Origin: Cacajao melanocephalus
Lineage: Eukaryota; Chordata; Mammalia; Primates; Pitheciidae
Direction of reading: 5' to 3'
Assembly (NCBI GenBank): GCA_963573385.1
Contig: CAUYLG010017980.1
Location: 62,001-126,000, forward strand
DNA: 64,000 nt
In this document: piece by piece, positions 1 through 12,568 of the stretch
Layout of the letters: every line of letters starts with the position of its first letter
How positions within the stretch are numbered: the stretch's first letter is position 1
The notes under the pieces: model-generated
What the model was told of the DNA's origin: nothing
The model's input: only the letters and a program-made list of their open reading frames with translations
Databases searched by the model: none
Position numbers and translations under genes: made by a program

Positions 1-43
1 AGAGCAAGATTCTGTCTCAAAAAAAAAAGAAAAAGAAAAAAAT
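1..43 (+). repeat. Alu 3' end (cut by window edge)
   Basis: The first bases read as the last part of a plus-strand Alu right arm (the AGAGCAAGATTCTGTCTC motif) followed by an A-rich tail with G interruptions. The body of the element lies outside the window, so subfamily and target duplication cannot be judged. Confidence 0.85.
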
Positions 44-3000
44 CATCTAATTCAATATTCTTACGTTTCTTTCTTCTCCTTTATTTTACTTTATAGTTTA
101 TGTGATTTCTGTATTCAGCTTGGTTCTTTTTGTTTTTGTTGTTTTCCTATTTGTCTGATCTAACTCATTATTTTAGAACAAAAAACTGAGTCCCGCTTTC
201 TAGATGACACTTGGTAGGAGCCAAACACACGAAATGAGGTGTCTGCGAATTAACTGAACAGTGGTTTTTGGTTTTACACCCTGACCAAATTGCCTGAGTT
301 TAGACTAAAATGGGTTGATGGTTTTCCTACTTAGACCAGCTGAGTTATTCCTTATCGAAAGCTGTTTTGATTCATTGTGTTTGTTTTACTCATATCCCTG
401 TAATCTCTAACTACTTGCCTCAAGGTGACTGACTATGGTGTGCAAGCTGCTCTTGTACTGGAGGTTTTGTTTTATAATACAGTCATCTCTTACTGGAAGG
501 ATCCACATTTTGTTCATCTTTCTTTTCACACAGCATCTCGGACAGGGCTTTCTACTCAGTAAGCTCATACTTGAGATACAGCTTAAGGGGTTTTGCCACA
601 AATTAGGCCCTCAACTGTGTGGTTCTAATATGAATTACTCTAGAGTCTTAGTTGAATCACTTTGGATATTCTCTTTGGCTCTTTCAAACTCTTCCCAAGC
701 TTTGACCATTTTTGAAGACCTCATGTTATGGGGACTTTGTCTAATATCTGGGATGGTTTTGACAGTTGTGAAATACCCTAGTGTTCCAAGGCCATTATTT
801 TCTTTTGCATTTCTTAGATTTATTGCAACTCCAAAATTACTTTTTATTGAGTCTTACTCATGCTTATAGATGAAAATTTCTGAATAAATGGTATATTCAG
901 GAAATTTAGGGAATTTGACTACAAATTTCGTTTTGTCAGTGATGACCCAATACAGAGGAAAAAGAATTCTGATATTTAAGAACACTTAAAAAATGCAGAA
1001 GTGAGAATCTCATAGTAACCATAAGGAATTCAAACTAGATGTAGATAAGCCTCTTCAGTTTACACAGGAAGAAAGTAAATCAAATAAAGATTAAATGAGT
1101 TGTACAAGATGTACACTAATTAGTAACTGAAGGATTACCAGACTCCTATTCCAGTGCTCTTTCAACTTCATTGTCCTGGAAGGTAAATGTAACCTCCTCA
1201 GTTGTTCAGTTCTTTCTCATCTCTATTCCCACCCCTTCTGCTATCTAGAATAAATCATAAATAATCAGTGTTCTTCTAAGCCTTTTCCTAAAACAAAAGA
1301 GAGACAGTGAAAGGCTGCCTATCTTGGTGTAGTTAAATATGAGACACTGGGTAGGGTGTATAACAAGTGGTTAAACACGGAAGACTTCATACATCATGTT
1401 TATCTAATGTTTTCAAAGTCTTTAAAAAAATACTTCACTAAGTTGCCTAGGCATTTACAGCAAAGTCTAACCACCCCCATAACCATCAACATTACCCTGC
1501 AATTGTTTTCTTCCTGATTCTGTTATACAGGATTGCATTCCAATTTAGGGTACTTTAACTGTCAGAAATATCAGAAAGAGCTTTCGCACTTTAAGCAATC
1601 TTCCCAAACTCCTGTCCAGTCGACACAGGGCAAGCGATTTTGAAGCAATCCTTGTTTTGACTTCCCATTGCCCTTTCACCTGAGATGTAGCTTTCAGCTA
1701 ATTAGCTCTTTCTGACATTACCATGAGAGTTATACTGTGCTCTACCTAGAGAGGTAGATTGGAGGAGGTCACACAACTCTAGCCTTGCCGGGATCTGTTT
1801 GTAAAACCCATATTTTGTTTAGATACTTGACATCTAACATTTCAGTTGCTCAAGTGCTCACGTTATCATTTTCAATGAACTGAAACTTACCATTTTAGCT
1901 GTGGGTCAGCCTTTTACTTGGTTTTTGTTGTGAGGTATTACCCAGCCTAAGTTATAATAAAATCATTTTTATTTTGCTTTTTAAAAATCTGAAGAAATAT
2001 TGATTATCAGCATAGAATCTACCAGAGTTCCTTCTCTAGGCATTTTACTTAAAGGCAAGAAAGAACAAAAGAATGAGGAACTCCCCTCCCAATATTTTTA
2101 GCATAGTATGCTTTGGTAGGCAGCAAATCATAGGGCTGTATTCTGCTAGACCTTCAGAGAGAAATGAAGCCAATTAATGTATAATTACCGGCAGCAGTGC
2201 TTTATTTGTAGGATCTTTTATAATGAAACTTTTTAACAGGCTAATTGTAGGCATCTGCTTCATGTACCTTAGCAGTGACATAGCCAGTATTTGCTAAGAT
2301 CTTCTGAGCTTTTACAGCTTTACACAAAAGGACATATTGGCAATTTCCTTTTCCTATATAATAAGGAGACTATGCAAAATACTAAGCTAGAATTCAGCAT
2401 TGTTGTAGAAATGCTCAATGTCACCAGAGCGATTGACTTGTTCCACCTGGCTTTCAGACATTTGGAGAAGTAAAACATATGTACCTTAATTGCAAAATGT
2501 AGGCTTAATGAACGTGCAGGCGTTATGTTATACCAAATGCAACAATCGACATGATGGCAAGCTACTTAAGAACATGTCACAATGTTTGGCTTTTAAGAGG
2601 TTTGCCTTTGGCAATGTTTCAGAGAAGAATATGTTCCTTACATTTGCAGTCCTGTGAGCCAATAATAAAGTGTTCAGCATATGAAGCTGGTATTTATTTT
2701 AAATTGCTATGTCAATATTTTTATTTAAAAGCAGGCTTGATTCCCTGTGTGGACTTTGTTGAAGCCTTCTATCACTGCTTTTTATTTGAGTTTGATTTAG
2801 CTTCTTTTCCCCCTGATTTGGTGTTTTGCAGAATGGCTTGCTTGAAAGCCTTCTGATTGGGTTGGGGGAATAGAGTTGCTGTGTGAATTTCAAAGCCCAG
2901 AAAATGCAAAAGGAGCAAACACTTTCTGAAGGCATCAGAGAACTGACTGCAATCAAGCAGCATTGGTTGTGTGACCTTGATGCTTCCCAGAATAGCCACC

Positions 3001-3152
3001 ACGTTTGGAATAATGGAAGCCCTGAATTCAAATGCCTCAGGATGACCTCACTACTGGCAGCCTTATTTCTCCTACTAAGATGTTTCCAGGACTAATGCCA
3101 ATGTTTAGTCCAGTTGTAGGAATCTAAAATATCAGGCTTTTGTTTTCAAAAC
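44..3152. other. Unique AT-rich DNA, no gene recognised
   Basis: About 3.1 kb with no recognisable young repeat apart from a probable MIR near 1.05-1.19 kb. It contains the longest open frame of the window (435-869, plus strand, 144 codons), which has no domain, signal or family resemblance I can name and no codon pattern that separates it from chance. The 2.16-2.29 kb part is rich in TAATTA-type words and contains no repeat I recognise. Nothing here supports an exon. Confidence 0.6.
1045..1185 (-). repeat. Probable MIR SINE fragment
   Basis: The stretch resembles a reverse-complement MIR: an eroded gagaaagt/aagtaaat segment followed by the typical end in which 'gactcc...ccagtgctctttcaact' closes the element. 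Divergence is high and the core is only partly visible, so the call rests on the end motif. Confidence 0.4.
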
Positions 3153-3161
3153 TACAAAATA

Positions 3162-3411
<250 letters not shown>

Positions 3412-3420
3412 TACAAAATA

Positions 3421-4067
3421 AAGGGAGCTAGTCTGGAATATTGCATAACTGATTTAATCCTAATGTGATGTCAAAACACATTTCCCCAGCAGTTGAGAGA
3501 ACGCCTCATCTACCGCAGATAAAATTGCTTTGTAGATGCCATGAGCTCTTCCAACAAATTGTTGGGCAGTTCTGTTCATGAATTCTCACAATTCACCATC
3601 CCAGGCACATCTCTGTGGGGTAATTAAAATTAAAATGGTCTTTTCTTGAAGGCAGTATGAAACAATATGCATCATCTATACACACTGAGCTGAAAAAATA
3701 CTGTATTCATAAATTAAATTGGACATTTTGAAAGGTTAACACAAAATGCTACTTTGCTCTTGGTAATCAATAAGAAAAAAAGACTTCAGGTAATTAAAAT
3801 CTGTGAAGTGAACATTTCTCAATTGGAATCTATTAAGAAGAATATAAGCAGACAGAGGCAAGAGATAAATAAGGAAAACAAACAAGTCAAAATTTTTTGT
3901 TATGTGGTGGCAAGGAAATGTAACGATATATAGTCTGAGATCTGAAGTAATATAACATGTTGTTACAGATAATATAACATTTACATTATATGGTATGTGT
4001 AAAACATATATATTACTTAATTTAAATGTTAGGCTATCATTTTAAAATATGACTGTTCTATACGCTA
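3421..4067. other. Unique AT-rich DNA
   Basis: No gene or clear repeat is visible. The last 200 bases are very AT-rich with repeated ATATAACAT words (near 3.95-4.0 kb). Confidence 0.55.
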
Positions 4068-4255
4068 GGCTCCAGTTTAGGTTGTTTAGGGCCTCCTTAC
4101 TGAAATTTTGGCTTATGAACCAGCATGTAGCATGAGTGTTTACCAGAAGTGCAGAATTTCAGGTTCCTTTTAGCCCTACTAATCAGAATTAGGAATGTAA
4201 TCATGTCTCCTGGGGATTCACAAGCAAACTATAAAGTTTGAGAAGCATGCGTTTG
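4068..4255 (+). repeat. MER5A-like hAT-Charlie relic
   Basis: Resembles MER5A, a non-autonomous hAT-Charlie DNA transposon. The central CAGCATGTAGCAT / GAAGTGCAGAATTTCAGG / CCCTACTAATCAGAATT / CTGGGGATTCACA order follows that consensus, ending in AAAGTTTGAGAAGCATG near the terminal inverted repeat. It is heavily diverged and has lost its exact ends. Confidence 0.65.
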
Positions 4256-5319
4256 GATGACTGCTTTATAGGAAGGCGAGTTGCCTCTTAAAAAGTCCTG
4301 TGCATTATTTACAGCCCAAGTCGGTAGTTTCTTGGCTAAATATGAGAGTAATAACTGATTCTACAGAGGGTGTAAGAGTTAACGTGTCTTCTATAGTACC
4401 TGCCTTTCTATCATGCGCGAATAAGGAAAACACTGAGAATGAAGACAGACTTCATGCCCAACACAGCTTGCTTTTGAGCCCTAAATGCATAACTTTGCAT
4501 TTTGTCTAACGGCAATATTCTTTTCTCATTCTTTGTCATTTGTCTATAGAAATTTGATCTGCTGCCAGGGTGCAGGGTTTTTATGACCCAGACTTTAGAA
4601 ATTGTTACAGTGTGATTTTTTTGGATTCTTTTGCTGGAATAATCTCAGCTCCTTAGTTTTTTTTCTAGAATTCTGACCTTGCCTATAGATACTAGATTTT
4701 GAAGGATGTGAAAGCTTGTCCTTCCTTACTACTTGCTCTCCTGGCGTCTTTGAAACCACCCAGCTAGCAATATTTGAAGGGAGAGTTAGGGGTTGGTTCC
4801 CTTTTTGGTCCACTCTCAGCTGAGAGTACCTCGGATCAGAAAGCACGTCTATGCTTTCCCTTCATTTTTCATACAGCTCTATGGTGCCATGGATAGTGTG
4901 TTGGCCTTCTAGCTGAGCCTGATGTGTGTATTCGACAAAAGCAGTACCTCTAGATGACTATCTACCACACCATCGCTTCTTGGTGATATAAACCACAACT
5001 GCACGTGCTCCTTGACTGGGTCAGTCCTTAATGTTGCCTGCCTATGATATCTGCTTCCCTCATTTAGCCTTCTGATTTTAGGTACACCACTTCTGCTAGA
5101 GAGAGTGTATGCTGGAGTATAAAATTAATTGTGCTTTCTCTTCATCTTTCATACAGCTTTTAGGACACTGAAGTCCTTTATGCTTCTTTTTCGTTAACAT
5201 GGAGCTACAAATATGTGTTGGTTTTAAGATACAAGAAATATTTTTGAGAAGGGTTAAAATATATGGCTTCTGGGTAATAAACATGAACTCTCTATTTATC
5301 TCTATAATTATTTTTTTCC
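4256..5319. other. Unique DNA with a dispersed 27-bp near-duplicate
   Basis: No gene recognised. The 27-bp segments at 4852-4878 and 5132-5158 match at about 25 positions (the core TTTCATACAGCT is shared), which suggests either a local duplication or two pieces of the same unrecognised old repeat. Confidence 0.45.
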
Positions 5320-5605
5320 AGTGAAGAGTAGGGCCCTGTGCTCTGTGGTATGCAGTATAAAGATGAATTATAAAATGCATGGTCTAGAGCACCTGGTGCA
5401 CGTAAGTGTGATAAAAAGGGAGGCCACTATATAAATGCTATGAAAATAGAAATGACAAGAAGATCATTAGGTGTTTAGAATAGAAAGAAAATGCTCATGG
5501 GTTAGTATTTAGGAAAAGGTTCAAAGATGAGACAACATCTGAACAAAACAGAAATAGTCTAGGGAAATGGGATTTCCAGCCCAGGGAACAGGGAGGGTAC
5601 AGATA
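5320..5605 (-). repeat. L2 3'-end fragment
   Basis: Reads as a reverse-complement L2 tail: 'agggccctgtgct...' followed by 'ataaagatgaatt', 'aaatgctatgaaaatag', then 'ggttcaaagatgagacaacatctgaa' and 'ccagggaacaggg'. That order follows the L2 3' region. Divergence is high and the boundaries are approximate. Confidence 0.5.
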
Positions 5606-8600
5606 CTAAAACAGATTTATATAAGATGCATCTAGAACCATAATGAACATTTGGGTGAAGTTGAATATATGTGAAGGCCAGTGGTGGAAGACAGGGAAAT
5701 CTGAACACAATGTGCTAAGAATATGAACTAGTTTTCCGGAAGGAGCAGAACTGTTAGAGATGAAAGTGGGAGAAAAGTAGTACAAGGATATAAAGTTTAG
5801 CAACCAAAATCCCTGACTGCTAATGATTAGCCATGGAAGGGTCACAATTAGCAATGAAGAAAAGTATATAAAGTCATTCTTTTTTCATTCTGAGTAATGT
5901 TTCTTATTCATAGGAAAAAGGATATACTAAAAACCAATGGCATCATTGAGTTTATCCTGAGCCATATTAACACACAGACAAAACAATATGTGGGCCATGT
6001 GTTTTGCCAAAAGCACCTAATAGACTGAGAATCCGGGAAAGCTATTGATTAAACTTTGCAGCTCAGGACAGAGGAAGCAAGTAACAATGACTTGTTGTCA
6101 TGAACCAGAAGAGAACAAGTAAGATGATCTGAATGGGTAATAGTGTGATGGAGAAAGCACTTTTCCAGGGCTTAAGACAGGGAGTACAGTAAAGACTGTG
6201 ACCCAGTTCGTGATGTCAAGTCACTTTTGGCAAGTCACTTCAAATTCCTGGGCTTCATGTCGTCATCTGTAGAAGGAAAATAATCTCTGTAATTTTTTCC
6301 TAGGTCTAACATTCTCTAAATCTATGATTCATGTGGAAATTCCTGGTCAAAGTTAACACATTATACCTCATTTTTTACTTCTTTTGAAGGTCACTATGAA
6401 CAAGCAAAATCTGATTGAGAGACTATGCCGAGCAAGGTGATAAGGCAGGTAGTTTACATTTCTTTCTCAATATCAAAATAATATACTTTATCTTGAATCT
6501 TTCTGTTATTTTGATTCACGTGGAATCATTGTGGGATACTCAGAGTTTCAGAAAAAGCCCCAGTGGCCCTAAGACTATTTACTGCCTTTATGGCCCATTA
6601 GACTGATCAGAGGAGGACGAGAGGAGGGCACAAGTTAGAAGCTATGACATGGGGCATCCTAAGGTGAGTCTGTGAGTAGGACATGATGTTGGGCATCCGG
6701 AAAAATAGTCTAGTCCTATCCCCTACCTGAGTCTTAAACTTCAAGTTATGTTTTTTTGCGGTTTTTTTTTTTTTTTGGTTTATGCTGTGAAAGATTTTTA
6801 ACACAATTTGTGATTAAGACTTTTACTCTCAAGTGTCAAATAGTTTATGCACCACAGGGAATGTCTGCCAATCAAATAGTTTCAATGGAATATTTTTTAA
6901 AAATTCAGTGTCTGTAATCACCTCTAATTATAATTTTCTGCACAGTCTACTCTGGAAACAAAACTTGAAAAATATTTAAAGAGTTGTATTTTCATAAAGC
7001 TATTCACAATTAATGCCAAGTAAGTAAAATTCCTAAGTGTTTAAATGTCAAGGTAAAGACAATGCTAATTTGACCTTCTTCAGTTTCTATATGGAGGCTG
7101 TGAAGTTTGGGTAGGATAAAGAGAAAAGAACCTTTTATTCCCAAAGGCTTTAAAAACCTACCTTTAGTAGGCACTGTGTGCCTTCTTTTTGTAATCTCAG
7201 TTTTTATAGTCTCCTTTGTCAATTGTAAGAGGTGTGGGAGGCTAGTTTATACCTTTCAGAAGGGACACCTGGGTCAACAGGTTGAAAGAACTTTGAAAGT
7301 TATTTGTATCTTTGCCAGTAACCGCATTGTGTGAGAATCGCCATAGTTGGTGTGTAAACTACCTTTGAATAAGAGGCAGCAAATGGAATTTATCAGGGGA
7401 CAATGCCCTTTGTTTAGAAGGAGCAACAAAAGATGAATAAAAGGACACAGCCAGTCTTCTGTGTTTAGTGTCCCATTTTTCCAGATAAAAAAGGGGATAA
7501 TATTCAATCTTGATCATGCGCAGAGGCCTTGAGTACTTTGAGGAGATGGAAAAAGAAGAGAAATGAAAGGGAAATAAAGCAACCAATATGTTCTTGAACT
7601 GTGACTTGAAGCAGCTGCATTTAAAAAACAACCATTACATTTTGTGGGTATATCTGTGAGGCTTATCCATTATGTGTGCAAACACAATCTGATTAGTATT
7701 TGTTATAAGCTCATCTTGTCTGCTTTTATTACAGACATCACCTTCAGATGTGGGGCCACTGCAGCTATTAAATCAGGAATATTTAGCTATTATTTGTAAT
7801 AAATGTCAGCAGGGCTGAGCTGAAGCCAGAAGGAAACGTTCAGGGCAGAAAACACACTGACATTCATTCATGCAAATTTGTACCACTGGTAGAATTAATC
7901 ATAAAGAGGGAGGGTAGCGCATACAATGCATTTATATTACTGGTTTGGCCAATTCTCTTCCTGAATATGAGAGTTATATTGTACAGAAAGCAATCTGCTG
8001 ACAAATAGTCCCATGTGAAGTACAGGCAGGGAGATTAACTTTCCCAGGCAGGCAGGTCTGGGTTTATTGTAGACCACCCCTCCTTCCCCCACACTGACCC
8101 TGGCCCTCTAAGGCAGCATTGTGGTGTCCTTTTTCCTCTTTAAATCTAGATTTATCATCCACGTAACTCTTCCTTCTTAAAATTACAGGGACACTCTAAA
8201 GAACATTCCCTGCATACTACTGAGTGTTGGACCCGCTTACCTTATAATAAATTAGAGTGCTTACATCACATGGCGAAGATGTGGCCTTAGGAACTGGGTT
8301 GTTGACTATTAAGAAACTGTCATTTACCAAAAACGAGAGAATTTTAATCTTCCTTAATCTCCCTTGGTGTAAAGTGAGGTTAAACAACCCGTACAACTGA
8401 ATAATCTAATCTCCCCAGAGAAGATTGTAATCACCATTATCAAACACAGTTCTCACTTACACTGAACGTCAAGGAGTATAATTTAATTCTATGAATAAAG
8501 TTAACAGCAGAAAAGAATTAGTGTACTAATTTTTTTTAGAAAGGTGAGAAAAATACAGGATGAAAGTATATTTTTGCATTTTTCTCATTTTCTTGTTGCA

Positions 8601-9532
8601 TGAAATTATTATTCACCAGGAAAGAAAAACTGCTGAAAACAGTTGACAGAAAAATTATAGGTTCCTTGAAAGATATTAATTATTCTTGTGTTTTAGTCTT
8701 ATGAATTGAATAAAACACATGGAGAGCAAGAGGTAAAAATATGCTTGATAAAGTTAACACAAAAGTGCTTTAAAAGATGATATACTAATATTGGTAAAAA
8801 TTAAATTCTTCTAAAATGCTTCATATATCATGAAAGTTAGTTCAAAGTAATATTTATCTAAAATGGTGTCATTTCCCTTCCTCTCCTGTTTTATGCACAT
8901 ATTTATAGCATGGATACTACAAACTGAAGCACTTTTCATACTGATTCTATCATGATAGCATCATATTTTTGACATTAATTTTCTTAGCTTAGGTGTTGGG
9001 AGAGCACTTTTATAAGTCAAATAGAAAGGGAAATTTTTGTTGATTAAATGAAAATTTTGATTTGTGCTTTAATTAGGGTAATCATAGTGGCATTAAGGTG
9101 AGGGGTAGAAGCCTGTTTGCACGTAGTGGGTATCTGGAACACCGATGGAGAAAACCAAAAAAGCTGATGCAGCATTGTGATTTCATAACTTCCAAAGCTG
9201 AGCTATTCTTTTTAACAGTACCCTATGGTATACTTGTTTATTCTATAACTCGTGCTACAGAATGTTTACAACATTATAGAAACATATTTTAAAATAAATG
9301 GATAAAAAGGATATATGTTAATGATAATAGTACATTCAACATCTGTTTATAAGAAAGGTCAATATCAGGGGATATTTTCACTGCAGATATACAGACAAAT
9401 TGGCCTTATATCCATCACTAAAGCTGAATCAAAATTTTGACTTTGGGCTTCCTGGTGGCCAAGAGGAAATGGCAACATGACCCTTATGTAATTGAATTGT
9501 TGGAAAGAAGAAAGTTTTAGAAATTTGAGGCA
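5606..9532. other. Long unique stretch with one MIR
   Basis: Nearly 4 kb of AT-rich single-copy-looking DNA, broken only by a MIR at 6.13-6.33 kb. A TTTT/GG-rich run lies at 6750-6780. The segment at 7.72-7.88 kb is more GC-balanced than its surroundings and begins after a pyrimidine-rich tract ending in TTATTACAG, a splice-acceptor-like shape. There is no open frame of note beyond it, so I do not call an exon. Confidence 0.5.
6135..6330 (+). repeat. MIR SINE
   Basis: Plus-strand MIR. Visible landmarks are the 'gtcacttttggcaagtcactt' core, 'cctgggcttcatgtcgtcatctgtaga' in place of the cctcagtttcctcatctgtaaa consensus, and an A-rich 'ggaaaataatctctgtaa' segment after it. Confidence 0.62.
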
Positions 9533-9692
9533 GGTAGACTCTATGGTGCCCCATGATCTCTGTCTCCTGGCATTCATGCTCTATGTAAACCTTTCCTCTT
9601 GAGTATCACCAGGACTCATGAACTGTAATCAACATAATATGGCAAAAGGGACAAGATATATGTGATTATAAGCAAGTGCTTACATAAGATTG
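9533..9692 (+). mobile_element. MLT1-type LTR, 5' part (split by Alu)
   Basis: Left half of an MLT1-like MaLR LTR. 'ggtagactctatggtgcccc', 'ctcctggcattcatgc', 'catgaactgtaatcaacataatatggcaaaaggg' and 'gtgattataagcaagt' follow the MLT1 order. The LTR continues after the Alu at about 10001. It is a relic with no internal retroviral sequence attached, so it is a solo LTR or fragment. Confidence 0.7.
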
Positions 9693-9700
9693 TAATGCTC

Positions 9701-10000
<300 letters not shown>

Positions 10001-10403
10001 AAGATTGTACCTCTCATCTTGCTGGGGCTTTCAAATGTAATCCTTTACTGGCTTTGAAGAAGCAAGATATCATATTGTGAGCTGCAGAGAAGGCCACATG
10101 GCAAGGGGACAACAACCTCTAGCCGACAACTAACAAGAAACTAAGGCCTTCACTGTGGTAGCACAAGGAACTGCAATATTGCCAACAGCCACATTAGCTG
10201 AGAAAGGAATCATTTCCCTCTTGAGCTTCAGATGAGACTGCAGCCCTGGTTGACACCTGTCTTGAAGCCCTGTGAGATCCTGCAGCAGAGGGCCCAGCCA
10301 AGTCATTCCTGTACTCCTGGCCTGCAGAAATTGTGAGATAATAAAAGTGTCTTGTTATAAGCACTAAGTTTGTTATAATGTTGTGCAGCAGTAAATAACA
10401 AAT
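10001..10403 (+). mobile_element. MLT1-type LTR, 3' part
   Basis: Continuation of the LTR begun at 9533. Landmarks are 'actggctttgaagaagcaag', 'catggcaaggggacaacaacctc', 'ttgagcttcagatgagactgcagccctggttgacacc', 'ggcctgcagaaattgtgagataataaaa' and 'aagcactaagtttgttataatgttgtgcagca'. The last part contains the LTR polyadenylation hexamer AATAAA near 10340. Both halves together give about 560 bases of LTR. Confidence 0.78.
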
Positions 10404-10784
10404 GCATGATTTTAAGAAATCATTTTTTGTTTCTTTGCCGTTTGGGTGCTAAAACCATTCTTTATTTTTAATTCATCTTTGGAAACAAAGGATTGTTTTA
10501 GCTCTCACATCAATTGCCTGCAGCTTCTCCTCCTCTTAATAACTTGCTCTCTTTGCTCTCTAAAGGCAGTTACTTTACTTTCCTGTGTATACTCCCCTTT
10601 TTGTCTGGAGACAGCTCTCTTCTCTCTGCACCCAAGGAAAACTGAGTGTTCAGTCTCTGGAGAGATCAGTTAATGTTTTCCCTTCCTCTTCTAAAAGATT
10701 GTGATGTTGCTTTAAATAATAAGCATAGCCCAATTTACAAAAATTTTATAAGGGAGATAATATGAAACACATTTTATACAAAAG

Positions 10785-10980
10785 TGTCAGGCTCTGTTCT
10801 AAACGCTTCCATGTTTACTTATTTTACATTAATACACAACATTTTTATGAGAAAATTGAAGCACAGAGAGGCCAAATAACTTCCTCAAGCTTACACATTT
10901 GTTAAGAGCAAACCGGAATCAAATTCCCAGTGATTTGGTTTCCGAATCTGTACTTTTAACTACTATGCTATGCTGCCTCT
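10785..10980 (-). repeat. MIR SINE
   Basis: Reverse-complement MIR: 'gctctgttctaaacgcttccatg', 'aaaattgaagcacagagaggccaaataacttcctcaagcttaca' and the closing 'tttttaactactatgctatgctgcctctc' are clear relatives of the consensus. Confidence 0.72.
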
Positions 10981-11437
10981 CAAATGCTCTTAGTAGGGTA
11001 ATACAGCAACAAGAGTGAATATGATTACTGAATAAAACTGAATCTGAATTTCCTACTGGTGCTAGCAAATGATGAAATGCACTGTCATTTAATTTTCATT
11101 GTGTATGAAGAATGATTTTATGAAATGGGCAATGAATCAACCTCCATATACTAAATGAAGATTCAAAGACTTGTTTTTGAAGACGCTTCAGCTTCCCAAG
11201 TTGGGCAGATGGCCTAAATCACCTCTTCATCAGGAACCTTATGTCAGTGTCAACTTTGATTTATCTGAGCTTTATTAAGAAGGTAGCATATCCTTTCTAC
11301 TTGAGTATTCTTATTGAGCCTTCAAATTGAAGCAATATAACCAATGGATCTGTCTTTTAGGATAAATCACGTTTGGCCTCCTATAGCCACTCCTCTATCC
11401 CCATAATTTCTTCCATGATTGTTGAAGTCTTGTGTGG

Positions 11438-11856
11438 TGTAGTAGTTAATTTTAGGTGTCAACATGGTTAGGCCATGGTGCACAGAAATGTGACCAAACA
11501 TTATTCTGGATGTTGTGAGAGTGATGTGGATGAGAGTAATATTGCAATCATTAGAATTTGAGTAAAGCAGATTGCCACCCATAATATGGGTGGGTCTCAT
11601 CAATCTGTTGAATGCATGAATAGAACAAAAGACTGACCTCCTCTCAGTGAAGGAAACTCTACCAGCCAATGGCTTTAGACCTTGAACTACAGCATCATCT
11701 CTTGTTGGGTCTCCAGTCTGCCAGTCCACCCGCAGATTTTGGACTTGCCAGACTCCAAAAGCTCATAAGCCAATTCATTATAATAAATGTCTTTCTACAT
11801 ATCTATACACACATCTTATCAGTTCTGTTTCTTTGGAGAACACTGACTAATATAAT
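11438..11856 (+). mobile_element. Old MaLR/ERVL-class LTR-like repeat
   Basis: I recognise this as a common mammalian LTR-like repeat that begins 'gttaattttaggtgtcaacatgg', passes 'tttgagtaaagcagattgccacccataatatgggtgggtctcatc', and ends 'gccaattcattataataaatgtctttct...ttctttggagaacactgactaata'. The AATAAA near the 3' end and the terminal shape are those of an LTR in plus orientation. I cannot assign the subfamily with certainty. A 120-codon minus-strand open frame (11367-11729) across it is a by-product. Confidence 0.6.
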
Positions 11857-12156
11857 AGCCATTTGCTTCAGGGGAGGTTGGTCTTCCATTTCAGCCACAG
11901 AAGGTAAAAGTGAGAAGTGAGGGAAATTCTACTGGCAATATTTTGGGAAATATTTACTCAATGATGAAAGGTGATACAAAAGAGGAGATCCTTCCTTTTA
12001 TCACAGTGGACTTTGTTGGCAGTTGTGATGCCAGGAGCCATGCTGTTCCATTTGTGATGATGGGAGAAGGTAGCCAGAGGAACCAAGGCAATACTTTCAA
12101 GATGGCAGAGCAGGAAGCTGAGATTCTAGGTACCTGAGATATCATTTAGTTGCTGA

Positions 12157-12488
<332 letters not shown>

Positions 12489-12568
12489 TGAGTTTTGAAC
12501 TTCTTGACATGCAAAATAATAAATATATTTGAGTTTAGAACTTCTTGACATGCAAAATAATAAATATC
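12489..12568. repeat. 41-bp tandem duplication (two copies)
   Basis: Two adjacent copies, 12489-12529 and 12530-12567, sharing GAACTTCTTGACATGCAAAA and flanks with one mismatch (T versus A at unit position 8). The array abuts the 5' end of the preceding Alu, and the second copy matches the Alu's left target-site word better than the first. Confidence 0.93.

Noticed and set aside
435..869. 144-codon plus-strand open frame, the longest in the window
   Set aside because: No recognisable domain, no supporting splice or promoter context, and the other strand is also open over part of it. Expected by chance in 64 kb with low GC.
11367..11729. Minus-strand 120-codon open frame
   Set aside because: Lies across an old plus-strand LTR; no family resemblance.
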